Part shown: positions 1 to 7,308 of the stretch, in pieces
How positions within the stretch are numbered: the first letter of the stretch is position 1
How the letters are laid out: each line of letters starts with the position of its first letter
Assembly (NCBI GenBank): GCA_030042795.1
Contig: JASHYZ010000039.1
Location: 1-10,116 of the forward strand
Source of the DNA: Terriglobia bacterium
GTDB lineage: Bacteria > Acidobacteriota > Terriglobia > UBA7540
Length of the DNA: 10,116 bases
Reading direction: 5' to 3'
Program-made: the position numbers and the translations under genes
The notes under the pieces: generated by a model
Told to the model about the DNA's origin: nothing
Databases searched by the model: none
What the model saw: the letters and a program-made list of their open reading frames with translations, nothing else

Positions 1-2
1 TT

Positions 3-389
3 GAGCTCTCAGGACTTCGCCCGGGGCTCGATGTTCCTATCCGAATTACCCGCTTGCAAAGCGGCGAGAAGCTACGTGAGGAACTCCTCGACTCTGACCA
101 CGAAGAACTCTTACCGACCAGCTTTGAAAAGGTTGGAAGGGTAACCAGCGAGGCCTTCCAGGCCGAAACGTTTATACGAAGGCTCGGAGTGCTTGAGGAA
201 ACCGCCTTGCAAGGAAATGCCGAAGGCGTGGTCCGAGTCATGGAAGATTTCGGCATTGGCTTCCGATCCGCGCCTGCCCCTGCTGTGATCGGCTTCGAAC
301 CGCCGGCACAGCCGGTTGCTGTCGAACTCCGAAACAAGCCCAGAGGCTCTGCGGTCAGTCTTGCAGAACTCGCAGCCGCAAGATCATGA
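3..389 (+). CDS. Polysaccharide biosynthesis protein, CapD/FlaA1/WbpM-like, C-terminal end (5' partial)
   Basis: The reading frame is open from base 3 to the TGA at 387-389 and continues off the left edge, so the start is not in the window. The first residues read ELSGLRPGLDVPIRITRLQS followed by GEKLREELL. This matches the end of the nucleoside-diphosphate-sugar epimerase/dehydratase family, whose usual form is LSGL-PG-DI-I-(6)-GLRPGEKL-EEL. The family acts on UDP- or NDP-sugars in exopolysaccharide, capsule or O-antigen synthesis, and many members are membrane-anchored. Here the usual GLRPGEKL reads RLQSGEKL, a small divergence. The tail after this motif (about 100 residues, ending AELAAARS) is typical in length. 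The Rossmann fold and catalytic residues lie outside the window, so activity cannot be judged. An internal TTG at 54 is not a credible start because homology begins before it. Confidence 0.8.
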   Translation, partial: ELSGLRPGLDVPIRITRLQSGEKLREELLDSDHEELLPTSFEKVGRVTSEAFQAETFIRRLGVLEETALQGNAEGVVRVMEDFGIGFRSAPAPAVIGFEPPAQPVAVELRNKPRGSAVSLAELAAARS

Positions 390-424
390 ACCACGCGAAT
401 GCGCTCTGTATAGTTCAGTTTTTC

Positions 425-430
425 AGGAGG
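425..430 (+). promoter_or_regulatory. Ribosome binding site fixing the FecR-domain gene start
   Basis: AGGAGG lies five bases before the ATG at 436. It decides the start: the frame is open further upstream to a TTG at 316, but that stretch overlaps the end of the preceding gene and lacks a comparable site, while 436 also begins a clean signal peptide. Confidence 0.85.
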
Positions 431-435
431 CCTGT

Positions 436-1131
436 ATGCGAAATCCGAAGATTGCAGTCCCGTTACTCGGGTGGGGGATTCTATGGGTTGCCTCAGTCAC
501 TAGGGCAAACCCGCCCGGCACCGGAGAGATCATCCGCTCATCGGATACTCTACTGAACGGCGTTACAGTGCCGGATCTTGGGACTGTGACGGCAGGCTCC
601 AGTCTGGTCACAGGCGACCACGGAAGCGCCCTCGTTCAGTTTTCACCCGACACGCAGGTCAATCTGCTGGAAAAAACCTCCGTCACCTTCCGCACCGGTA
701 CTGATCGTCTCTCGGCACAAATGTCTGCGGGCACGCTGGGTGCCAAGAGCTTGGGCACCGAACCCTTGGTGGTTGAGACGCCGAACTACGAAATTGGACC
801 GGCGGCCCGGCAAGGAGCCATTTACGTCGTCGCGATGCTGCCGGACCTGACCACTATCGTCTCAGCCCGAGAAGGGTCCGTCTCAATTACGCAAAAGTCA
901 TCCGGCGACAAGTACGTTCTCGCCGAGGGCCATTACGCGAAAATCGCTGATGGCCCACAAGGAATTCCACCACAACAGGCATCAACGAATGGGCCGGGCG
1001 GCCCTCCACCCGGGTTGGCGAATGCGCCCGGCAAATTGTTCGTGATCGCGGTAGGGTCAGGGGTCGGTATCTCATTGGTCCTCGATAAGACGATCTTGGC
1101 GCCGCCCGCTATCAGTCCAAGTACACCTTAG
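436..1131 (+). CDS. Secreted FecR-domain protein with C-terminal membrane segment
   Basis: The product is 231 residues. Residues 1-23 (MRNPKIAVPLLGWGILWVAS...RA) form a signal peptide. A FecR-like beta domain follows at about 38-125, visible in LGTVTAGSSLVTGDHGSALV and the following pattern of Phe-Ser-Pro-Asp, Asn-Leu-Leu and Thr-Ser-Val-Thr-Phe. After a second beta-rich stretch comes a Gly/Pro-rich linker (NGPGGPPPG) and a hydrophobic segment at about 200-217 (KLFVIAVGSGVGISLVL), then a short tail. In FecR proper the domain sits in the periplasm and couples a TonB-dependent receptor to an ECF sigma factor. This protein lacks the N-terminal cytoplasmic anti-sigma part and has no sigma gene beside it, so it is better read as an envelope protein of the broader FecR-domain family. 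It follows the polysaccharide gene by 46 bases and may be transcribed with it. Specific role unknown. Confidence 0.75.
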   Translation: MRNPKIAVPLLGWGILWVASVTRANPPGTGEIIRSSDTLLNGVTVPDLGTVTAGSSLVTGDHGSALVQFSPDTQVNLLEKTSVTFRTGTDRLSAQMSAGTLGAKSLGTEPLVVETPNYEIGPAARQGAIYVVAMLPDLTTIVSAREGSVSITQKSSGDKYVLAEGHYAKIADGPQGIPPQQASTNGPGGPPPGLANAPGKLFVIAVGSGVGISLVLDKTILAPPAISPSTP

Positions 1132-1138
1132 GAGGAAC

Positions 1139-1157
1139 CGGGTGCCCGGCGCACCCG
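1139..1157 (+). other. Short hairpin after the FecR-domain gene
   Basis: CGGGTGC and GCACCCG form a perfect 7-bp stem around a 5-base loop, starting 7 bases after the stop codon. No T-run follows, so it is not a textbook intrinsic terminator. It could protect the transcript end or help stop transcription before the separate promoter at 1329. Confidence 0.4.
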
Positions 1158-1328
1158 CGGAGCGGTGAAGAACGAGCAATTCTTTCACTCCCTTGAGTCG
1201 ATTTTCCCGACTTGTAACCAGGCTTGTACCCTTCCGCGAACCGCGCTAGCGACCGCACCCTCTACGACCCATTAGTCTTATGCTGCGTCATCGCCCAATT
1301 TGACGAGAATTCCAGTTGTGGACTGGGT

Positions 1329-1345
1329 TTGGCACGAATCCTGCA
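1329..1345 (+). promoter_or_regulatory. Sigma-54 (-24/-12) promoter for the TonB-M48 unit
   Basis: TTGGCACGAATCCTGCA matches the sigma-54 consensus (YTGGCACG-N4-TTGCW) at all defined positions but one. The invariant GG (1331-1332) and GC (1343-1344) are exactly ten bases apart, as the family requires. Transcription would start near 1356, giving a leader of about 130 bases before the ATG at 1488. Sigma-54 promoters need an AAA+ activator bound upstream. Candidate upstream elements are an 8-bp palindrome CGCTAGCG at 1244-1251 and two TTGTA motifs at 1212 and 1224, neither proven. Confidence 0.7.
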
Positions 1346-1487
1346 CGTTCGGTCACGTTGCCTCAAGTCGGATGGGAATTCGAATTGCCCTAGTGTGTTC
1401 CCTCCGCAGCAGCGGCACCACGATCTGTACGGAAAGGTTACCTTGGATCGATCACACGCCAGAGCAAGATTTGAAGATCAGTCCTTC

Positions 1488-2618
1488 ATGGTGATGCAGG
1501 GACGAAGGTGGTCAGACAAGGGCCAAGCGTACGGTGGCTTTGGCCGAAGCGCGCAAAGAAAGGCTCCCGAATTCACCCTGCTTCAGTCTTCACCGGAAGA
1601 ACGGAGCCGCCGGTGGAAAAGCTTCTGGGTGGGTCTTGCCCTGCAAGGGCTAGGGTTGGCTCTTCTGCTGTGCTTGGCTGCGCTGATGTCTTCGGTGGTA
1701 CCAGAGAATGAATCAAAACAGAATCTCTGGTCTGCTGAGATCACTTTGCTCACTCCAGCGTTACCCAAACCTATGCAGCGGCCCGTAAGTCTGCCTATAC
1801 CCAAGCTGCAGCCACCACCTCCGAAACAAGTGGTCGAAGCGCCAAAGATTATCGAGCCCAAACCTGTATTGCCCCGGGTGATGGCCAGGGCTCGAATTCC
1901 AGTGCCGGAACCGCCGAAACTGCAGCCGGTGTCTCCTCGCGCCGAGGTCGAGCGACCTCTGCCCAAGTGGGAGCCCAAAGTGCAGGTTGGGGCTTTCAAG
2001 GATACCGCCCCCGCCGTGGCCACGCTGAAGATGCCGGCCTCGAAGGTTCAGACCGGCGGCTTCGGCAGTCCCAACGGCCTCCCCGGTTTTGCGCAGAGTG
2101 AGAGCCACGGAAACATCACCCATCTCGGGGCATTCGATCTGCCCGCGGGGCCAGGTTCCGGCAACGGATCGGATGGCGCTCACGCCGCCCAGGGACGTGT
2201 GATGAGCGCGGGGTTTGGTGATGGCACGGCGGCTACACCCAGCCAGGGAGTCACGAGTGGAGGCCAGGTTGCACAAGCCGGGTTTGCGGACGCGCAGTCA
2301 CTCACTCACGCCGCACCGCAGGGACAGCCCCAAGAAGCTTCGGTATCCTTCGATCCCGTGGAGATTCTCTCTAAGCCGAATCCAGTTTACACGGAGGAAG
2401 CTCGCCGATTGCACGTCCAAGGGGAAGTACTTCTTCGGGTCGTGTTCGCTGCCTCCGGAAAGCTGCAGGTTCTTGGGGTGACGCGGGGATTAGGCCACGG
2501 CCTGGATCAGGCTGCGCTTCAGGCTGCGCAAAAGATCGAGTTTAAGCCGGCGCGACGCAACGGTCAGCCTGTGGATACAACCGCCACTCTGCACATCTTG
2601 TTTGAACTGGCGGCATGA
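1488..2618 (+). CDS. TonB-family energy transducer
   Basis: The product is 376 residues and has the layout of TonB. A short basic cytoplasmic part leads to one membrane helix at about 46-70 (SFWVGLALQGLGLALLLCLA). A Pro/Lys-rich periplasmic spacer follows at about 85-150, then a Gly-rich linker. The C-terminal TonB domain is at about 286-376, with the marks NPVYTEEARRLHVQGEVLL, GLGHGLDQAAL, and FKPARRNGQPVD before a final beta strand. TonB proteins pass proton-motive energy from ExbB/ExbD to outer-membrane receptors. Neither ExbBD nor a receptor is in the window. The linker holds five degenerate Gly-Phe motifs (VGAF, GGF, LGAF, AGFGD, AGFAD). The start is uncertain: ATG 1488 fits the membrane topology but has a weak ribosome site, while TTG 1443 has GGAAAGG five bases upstream. 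The frame is open to 1224, but that part precedes the sigma-54 transcription start. It is probably cotranscribed with the M48 gene 20 bases downstream. Confidence 0.85.
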   Translation: MVMQGRRWSDKGQAYGGFGRSAQRKAPEFTLLQSSPEERSRRWKSFWVGLALQGLGLALLLCLAALMSSVVPENESKQNLWSAEITLLTPALPKPMQRPVSLPIPKLQPPPPKQVVEAPKIIEPKPVLPRVMARARIPVPEPPKLQPVSPRAEVERPLPKWEPKVQVGAFKDTAPAVATLKMPASKVQTGGFGSPNGLPGFAQSESHGNITHLGAFDLPAGPGSGNGSDGAHAAQGRVMSAGFGDGTAATPSQGVTSGGQVAQAGFADAQSLTHAAPQGQPQEASVSFDPVEILSKPNPVYTEEARRLHVQGEVLLRVVFAASGKLQVLGVTRGLGHGLDQAALQAAQKIEFKPARRNGQPVDTTATLHILFELAA

Positions 2619-2638
2619 GTTAAGACGTGAGGAATGAG

Positions 2639-4513
2639 GTGCCCGTTATAGAAAAGAAGACGATGATCATTCCTTTGATGCTGGCCGTTGCCATGGTCCA
2701 ACCGTTGCGCGCCCGGCAACAGACCCCGACTGATGCGTCCAATCCATCCCAGTTGGCCCATTCGGCTTCGCAGGTTCAGGCGGCTCCGCAGGCCGGCCAA
2801 GTTGGGCCAACTTACGCCCCTGAAGGAACCGAAGTTCAGACGCCTTTTTCCCCGAACCCCGGAGAATCACCCGAGTTCACGCGAATCGTGAACTCCTTCA
2901 TCGCACGTGAAAATCAGCTTATCGCGAACCTGCGCAAGTACAGCCCTCGGGTTGAAACCTATATTCAGGACGTGAAGCCCGACCGGGAGCTTGGACCGGT
3001 GCCGGTGCATGATCACTACTTCCTCGAGCGCCTGGATTTCAAGAAGGGACTTGTGGTGCGGTCCCTTCTTCCCGAATCGAGCGGCAGCTCGCGTCTTGCG
3101 AAAGACTTTGGCTCAGACTTTTCCAGGTTCTATGCGATGCATTACCAGCCCGCCGCCTTCGCATACACCATCTTTATGGATACGAGCCGGTTTAACCGCC
3201 AGCATTATGACTTTCAGTTTGTGCGGCGCGAGTTTCTGGGCGACATTCGCTGCCTCGTTTTTGACGTCAAGCCCAAGCGCCACGCCGGCATGGGCCTTTT
3301 TGACGGCCGCATTTGGGTGGAGGACCAGGACTACAACATTGTTCGCTTCAACGGCACCTATGCACCGGCGCCGCGGATGTCCTCCTATTTTCACTTTGAT
3401 AGCTGGCGTGAGAATCTTCAACCGGGGCTTTGGCTCCCGGTCTACGTGTACAGTGAAGAGTCCGACCTCAAATATTCCATTGATCGTACCCTGCGTTTCA
3501 GAGCCCAAACTCGGCTGTGGGGCTACGACCTCAACAACCCCGATCACCAGTCGGAGCTGACGCGAGTACTCGTGGACGCTCCCAATGAGGTGCAGGACGC
3601 AAGCCAATCCTCCACGGATTCCTCACCTGTGGCCAGCGAGCGAGAATGGCAGAGGGAGGCTACACAGAACGTGCTCGATCGCCTGACGAAGGCCGGTCTG
3701 CTCGCTCCTCCCGGGGACGTTGACAAGGTGCTGCAAACGGTCGTGAACAATCTGATTGTCAGTAACAACATTCAGAACGCGCCTCAAGTGCAGTGTCGAG
3801 TCCTTCTGACAACACCGATCGAATCTCTTGCGATCGGAGATACCATCATTCTCAGTCGCGGTCTCATCGACGTTCTACCTGATGAGGCGAGTCTCGCGGC
3901 CATGCTGGCGCACGAATTGGCGCACATTCTGCTTCAGCACACGTTCAACATGCAAAGCACCAAGTGGGCTTTCGAAGACCGCCTCCTGATCAGCGACCAA
4001 CAGCTTTTGGCTGCCCTGGACTTCAGACCCAGCCAGCACGACGAAGAGGCCGCGGACGCTAAGGCGATTGAGCTTCTTAAGAATTCTCCGTACAAGGACC
4101 AGTTGGGCAAGGCCGGCCTCTTTTTGCGGGCTATGGCAGACATCGCGCCTCATACCCCGCAACTGTTCGGCCCGCATCTGGGAAGCCGGCTGGTTCAGGG
4201 CGACCATGTGCGCCGGCTCGCCGAGCTCATGGGCAACGCGCCGCAGCTCCAGAAAACCCGCGTCGATCAGATTGCGGCCTTGCCCTTGGGCTCCCGCGTG
4301 AAGGTCGATCCCTGGTCGGACGCTGTCGAACTGATGAAAGCTAAGGGCGTGTCGTTGGTCAGCGCACGCGAAAAAATGCCCTTCGAAGTAACCCCGCTGT
4401 TCCCCTATCTGACGCGCTTTGGAACCGCGGAAGAGGCTGTCGACCAGCCCAAGTCTGAGGGAGTGCGGCAGCCGCCCATCACACAGCCCCCACCTCATCA
4501 CGCGTCAAATTAA
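2639..4513 (+). CDS. Secreted M48-family zinc metallopeptidase with an N-terminal extra domain
   Basis: The product is 624 residues. The GTG at 2639 is chosen because GAGGA (2629-2633) lies five bases before it; GTG 2627 and ATG 2663 are alternatives in the same frame. Residues 1-25 are a signal peptide (EKKTMIIPLMLAVAMVQP, cleavage near LRA-RQQ). A Pro/Gln-rich stretch follows. At about 85-290 lies a beta-rich domain (start ARENQLIANLRKYSPRVETY; later FDGRIWVEDQDYNIVRFNGT) that resembles the LolA/outer-membrane lipoprotein-sorting fold. This resemblance is a visual judgement. The peptidase domain at about 345-560 has the zinc motif HELAH (425-429) and the downstream ligand region EEAADAKAIELL (from 469), the usual M48 pair. 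The site looks intact. M48 exopeptidases of this secreted type (BepA/LoiP-like) work in envelope protein quality control. No TPR repeats are seen. It is 20 bases after the tonB-like gene, so one transcript is likely. Confidence 0.85.
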   Translation: MPVIEKKTMIIPLMLAVAMVQPLRARQQTPTDASNPSQLAHSASQVQAAPQAGQVGPTYAPEGTEVQTPFSPNPGESPEFTRIVNSFIARENQLIANLRKYSPRVETYIQDVKPDRELGPVPVHDHYFLERLDFKKGLVVRSLLPESSGSSRLAKDFGSDFSRFYAMHYQPAAFAYTIFMDTSRFNRQHYDFQFVRREFLGDIRCLVFDVKPKRHAGMGLFDGRIWVEDQDYNIVRFNGTYAPAPRMSSYFHFDSWRENLQPGLWLPVYVYSEESDLKYSIDRTLRFRAQTRLWGYDLNNPDHQSELTRVLVDAPNEVQDASQSSTDSSPVASEREWQREATQNVLDRLTKAGLLAPPGDVDKVLQTVVNNLIVSNNIQNAPQVQCRVLLTTPIESLAIGDTIILSRGLIDVLPDEASLAAMLAHELAHILLQHTFNMQSTKWAFEDRLLISDQQLLAALDFRPSQHDEEAADAKAIELLKNSPYKDQLGKAGLFLRAMADIAPHTPQLFGPHLGSRLVQGDHVRRLAELMGNAPQLQKTRVDQIAALPLGSRVKVDPWSDAVELMKAKGVSLVSAREKMPFEVTPLFPYLTRFGTAEEAVDQPKSEGVRQPPITQPPPHHASN

Positions 4514-4676
4514 GGCACAGAAGAGCCCGCCACCCGTCCTCTCCTCCGTCTGTAAGCCTCCAGGCCTCAGCCTCCAAGCAGCCTCACGTAGAATCATCTT
4601 TCCCCAATTCCCCTACTTTGTCCTCGTCGTCAACCTGATCCTGGCGCATCGGGAACGATCGATCCATACACGGGCG

Positions 4677-5032
4677 ATAGATTACGTTTTCGCGGGCGAC
4701 TCAGGAATCCGCGCTGTCAGGAAACAATCCTGGCCGATCATATCAAGCCAGCAGCCATAAAGGCTGGAATCGCGGACGATGTCGGCTGGCATACCCTCCG
4801 GCACACTTATTCGACCCTCTTGAGCGCCGTTGGGACGGACGTCAAGGTGCAGCAGGAACTCCTGCGGCATGCTGACGTATCGACAACGCTGAATGCCTAC
4901 ACCCAGGCGGTTTCAAAGCAGAAGCGCGAAGCGGCCGGCAAAATCGCGCGGTTACCTTTGCAGGGACCTAAGAGAGAAGAGGGGTTGTGCGACCGGCCCC
5001 TCGTTGTACCAACTTGTACTCGTTTGATGTAA
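4677..5032 (+). pseudogene. Tyrosine recombinase/integrase remnant (C-terminal part, frameshifted)
   Basis: From about 4733 to the TAA at 5030-5032 one frame reads ADHIKPAAIKAG, GWHTLRHTYSTLL, VQQELLRHADVSTTLNAYTQ and then a Lys/Arg-rich tail. This is the end of the catalytic domain of a phage-type integrase. Three active-site positions are present: H-x-x-R (His at 4790, Arg at 4799), His at 4868 in LLRHADVS, and the nucleophile Tyr at 4898. Just upstream, in a different frame, 4677-4733 reads IDYVFA...RKQSW, which resembles the preceding segment of such integrases, so a frameshift lies near 4725-4740. The first catalytic Arg, the Lys and the whole N-terminal core-binding domain are missing, with no good start. 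It is therefore a decayed, inactive gene. The 163 bases between it and the M48 gene show nothing clear. It ends 27 bases before a copy of the initiator-tRNA 3' end. Confidence 0.8.
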
Positions 5033-5059
5033 GCCCTATCTCGTAAGCTTATGATTCCA

Positions 5060-5072
5060 TTGGTTGCGGGGG
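5060..5072 (+). repeat. Putative attachment-site repeat (copy of initiator tRNA 3' end)
   Basis: TTGGTTGCGGGGG is identical to 7052-7064, which covers the last 12 bases of the initiator tRNA gene (acceptor strand plus CCA, read on the opposite strand) and one flanking base. Both copies have the same orientation and begin 1992 bases apart. Its position 27 bases after an integrase remnant fits an att scar. Matching stops after 13 bases, shorter than many att cores. Confidence 0.55.
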
Positions 5073-5370
5073 TCTGCAATCATCCGAATTGTTTGGTTTT
5101 GCCCTTCAGTTTGGAACTGATTCGCACCGCGGCATGAAAGCCTTAGGGTCACAGTTACTTCGGGGTTGCCGGGGATTAGCGCAAATGGGCGGGCATCTAG
5201 CGAGACTAATTGCCAAAATTTTCCAAAAACGGACGCCTCATGACGTTTCGGGAATTTATCCAAACGATGCAGGCATAGTGGTAGAGTATGATCTCAAAGC
5301 TGGCGTCGCATGGGGGAATGTGAGGGGCGTTTTCCTGCTTCCGTCTCAGCGGGATCGCCAGTGGTAATTT
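5073..5370 (+). other. Leader region before the DUF1254 gene, no convincing gene
   Basis: This stretch holds an A/T-rich patch around 5210-5230 and an open frame from 5089 to 5367 (92 codons). Its translation shows no family I recognise, no clear ribosome site and no domain. I see no clean -35/-10 pair and no T-run terminator. A promoter for the gene at 5371 is presumably here but cannot be placed. Confidence 0.4.
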
Positions 5371-6708
5371 ATGAGATTCATCGCGATCATGCTTCTCGCT
5401 GCAGCTATCCTCAACGCACAAAGCAATCCCGATTACCTTCGCGACATTGCGGAGCGCGCTTACATTTACGCTTACCCCCTGGTCCTCCTTGAAGCGACGC
5501 GTGCCGCGATGCCCGTCAATCGGTTCACTCACGTCCCGCAGTTCCCGCGCCCCGATTCCCGACAGGTCATCCGTCCCAATGCCGACACCCTCTACTCCAC
5601 GGCTTGGCTTGACCTGTCCCAAGAGCCGATCCTCATCCACATTCCCGACTCAGGTGGTCGATTCTATCTGCTCCAATTTATGGACGCGTGGACGGAAACC
5701 TTCGCCGATCCTGGCAAACGGATGACCGGAACGGCAGAGGCATGGTTCGCCATCGTCGGACCTCATTGGAGCGGTCAGCTTCCGGAACATGTCACTCGCT
5801 TCGATGCGCCGACCAATATTGTTTGGCTTCTGGGCCGCACCCAGACGAATGGCCCTTCCGATTACGATGACGTCCGCGCATTTCAGCGCGGCATGCGCCT
5901 GGTGCCGCTGAGCGCGTATCCGGACGGCGAACAGAAACTCGGTTCAGCGCTGGCTTTTGGTACCGCCGTCGGCGGAACGCCACCTGATCGCGTCAAAGCG
6001 ATGAACCCCGTCGACTTCTTTGCTGCCGTCGCCACGGCCATGAAGGCCAACCCGCCGCATGCTGCCGACGCTGCCATGGTTCGCGACCTCGCTCGCATTG
6101 GCATCGTTCCCGGCCAGGATTTTGATGCCTCGAAACTCACCGCCGATCAGCTCCGTGCGCTGAATGAGGGCGCGCGCGCCGCCTCTGCCTGGCTGGAGGG
6201 GCTGGTCAGTACTACGGCTTCCACCAAACCTGGGTGGAGCGCATTCCATCTGACCCTGGGGCGTTACGGAACTGACTACAGGGCCCGCGCCGGTACCGCA
6301 CGTCTTGCCATCGGCGCGAATCCACCAGAAGATGCGATCTATGTCAGCAGCTTTGCTGACGCCACCGGACGAGCGCTCGATGGCCCCATGCGCTACCGCA
6401 TGCACTTCGAAAAAGCCGGCTTGCCTCCGGTGCGAGCCTTCTGGTCGATTACCGCCTACGATCAGGACGGTTATTTCATCGCCAACCCAATCAACCGTTA
6501 CGCCATCGGTGATCGCGATCGACTGAAATTCAATCCGGATGGTTCGCTCGATCTCTATATCCAAGGCCCGAATCCTGGGCCGGATCGCGAATCGAACTGG
6601 CTTCCCTCCGGCGACGGACCTTTCAATCTCACCATTCGCCTGTATTGGCCGGATGAAGCAATTCTCAACGGGAGTTGGCATCCCCCAGCCCTCGAACGCC
6701 TACCCTAA
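5371..6708 (+). CDS. Secreted DUF1254/DUF1214 domain protein
   Basis: The product is 445 residues, near the family's usual length. Residues 1-17 (MRFIAIMLLAAAILNAQ) are a signal peptide. The DUF1254 part follows at about 25-170, with YIYAYPLVLLEATR, the conserved VIRPNADTLYSTAWLDLS, and GRFYLLQFMDAWTETFADPG. The DUF1214 part is at about 310-435, with PMRYRMHFEKAGLPPVRAFW, SITAYDQDGYFIANPINRYA, and a run rich in Asp/Gly/Pro ending NWLPSGDGPFNLTIRLYWP. The two domains are normally found together in secreted bacterial proteins with no settled biochemical function, so none is assigned. The ATG at 5371 is supported by the signal peptide; the ribosome site is weak (AGTGG region). It stands alone between an att-like repeat and the initiator tRNA, which suggests cargo of an old integrated element. 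Codon usage looks like the neighbours. Confidence 0.85.
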   Translation: MRFIAIMLLAAAILNAQSNPDYLRDIAERAYIYAYPLVLLEATRAAMPVNRFTHVPQFPRPDSRQVIRPNADTLYSTAWLDLSQEPILIHIPDSGGRFYLLQFMDAWTETFADPGKRMTGTAEAWFAIVGPHWSGQLPEHVTRFDAPTNIVWLLGRTQTNGPSDYDDVRAFQRGMRLVPLSAYPDGEQKLGSALAFGTAVGGTPPDRVKAMNPVDFFAAVATAMKANPPHAADAAMVRDLARIGIVPGQDFDASKLTADQLRALNEGARAASAWLEGLVSTTASTKPGWSAFHLTLGRYGTDYRARAGTARLAIGANPPEDAIYVSSFADATGRALDGPMRYRMHFEKAGLPPVRAFWSITAYDQDGYFIANPINRYAIGDRDRLKFNPDGSLDLYIQGPNPGPDRESNWLPSGDGPFNLTIRLYWPDEAILNGSWHPPALERLP

Positions 6709-7052
6709 CCCCGATAATCCGCCGGCTGACAGAAGTTCCTCCAGGAGTGCAGTTGTATTCTGGGAGCGACGCCTGCGAACACATTCGTGAGGGACACCGC
6801 ACACAACACCAGGAACAACGACAGTGCAGGTGTATAACTGCGGTCCGCGGAATTCGATCGTGAATATGCCAGCGACGTTCGATCCCACAAAAAATTCGCA
6901 GTGCAATAAACTGATTTACGTCCGCACCCACAGAGAGATCATTCATTGGCGCGTCTACTCACCAGACACGCTCATGACTCTTGGCTCGCCGCTTAGGATC
7001 GCAAATTCGGATGGTTGTGGGGTGCGCCGAAGTTCTTTAACTAGAGGAAGTT
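6709..7052. other. Gene-free spacer between the DUF1254 gene and the tRNA
   Basis: No reading frame here shows a recognisable family, ribosome site or signal peptide. No T-run hairpin follows the DUF1254 stop or the tRNA 3' end. If the att interpretation is right, this is the tRNA-proximal end of the old element. Confidence 0.5.
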
Positions 7053-7129
<77 letters not shown>

Positions 7130-7134
7130 AAAGG

Positions 7135-7163
7135 AGTATATCCCAATCCGCCCCTTTCGCCAA
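7135..7163 (-). promoter_or_regulatory. Promoter of the initiator tRNA (-35 TTGGCG, -10 TATACT)
   Basis: On the minus strand TTGGCG (7163-7158) and TATACT (7140-7135) are separated by exactly 17 bases, a near-consensus housekeeping promoter. Only five bases separate the -10 element from the mature 5' end of the tRNA at 7129. The usual start, six or seven bases past the -10 element, would fall on nucleotide 1 or 2 of the tRNA, leaving essentially no 5' leader. Confidence 0.75.
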
Positions 7164-7260
7164 GTAGGAATTGTTTTCTGTCATAGCAATATGAGAAGTT
7201 CCTGTTAGGGCAAAGTAGAAAGTTCCGCTCTACCCCAGCTCCTTGGCCGGGTGACGATGG

Positions 7261-7284
7261 CCTTAAGTGGCAGCGCACTTGAGG
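7261..7284 (+). promoter_or_regulatory. Inverted repeat in the leader of the HEAT-repeat gene
   Basis: CCTTAAGTG and CACTTGAGG form 9-base arms around a 6-base spacer. In RNA all nine positions pair, one as U-G. It sits eight bases before the likely ribosome site (AAAGGA, 7292-7297). It may be a protein-binding operator or a translation-affecting hairpin; no promoter could be placed upstream with confidence. Confidence 0.35.
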
Positions 7285-7308
7285 TGAACAGAAAGGAATC
7301 GGTGCCGC

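Noticed and set aside
1212..1229. Paired TTGTA motifs similar to TTGTACCAACTTGTAC at 5004-5019
   Set aside because: The two places share only short words with different spacing, and the second is within the integrase tail; probably coincidence.
1761..2276. Long minus-strand open frame opposite the tonB-like gene
   Set aside because: A shadow of the Pro/Gly-rich codons of the real gene; no domain or ribosome site.
3875..4501. 208-codon minus-strand open frame opposite the M48 gene
   Set aside because: It lies wholly opposite the peptidase domain, whose motifs are intact on the plus strand.
5089..5367. 92-codon open frame before the DUF1254 gene
   Set aside because: No ribosome site, no recognisable domain and no signal peptide; it probably is a chance frame in GC-rich DNA.
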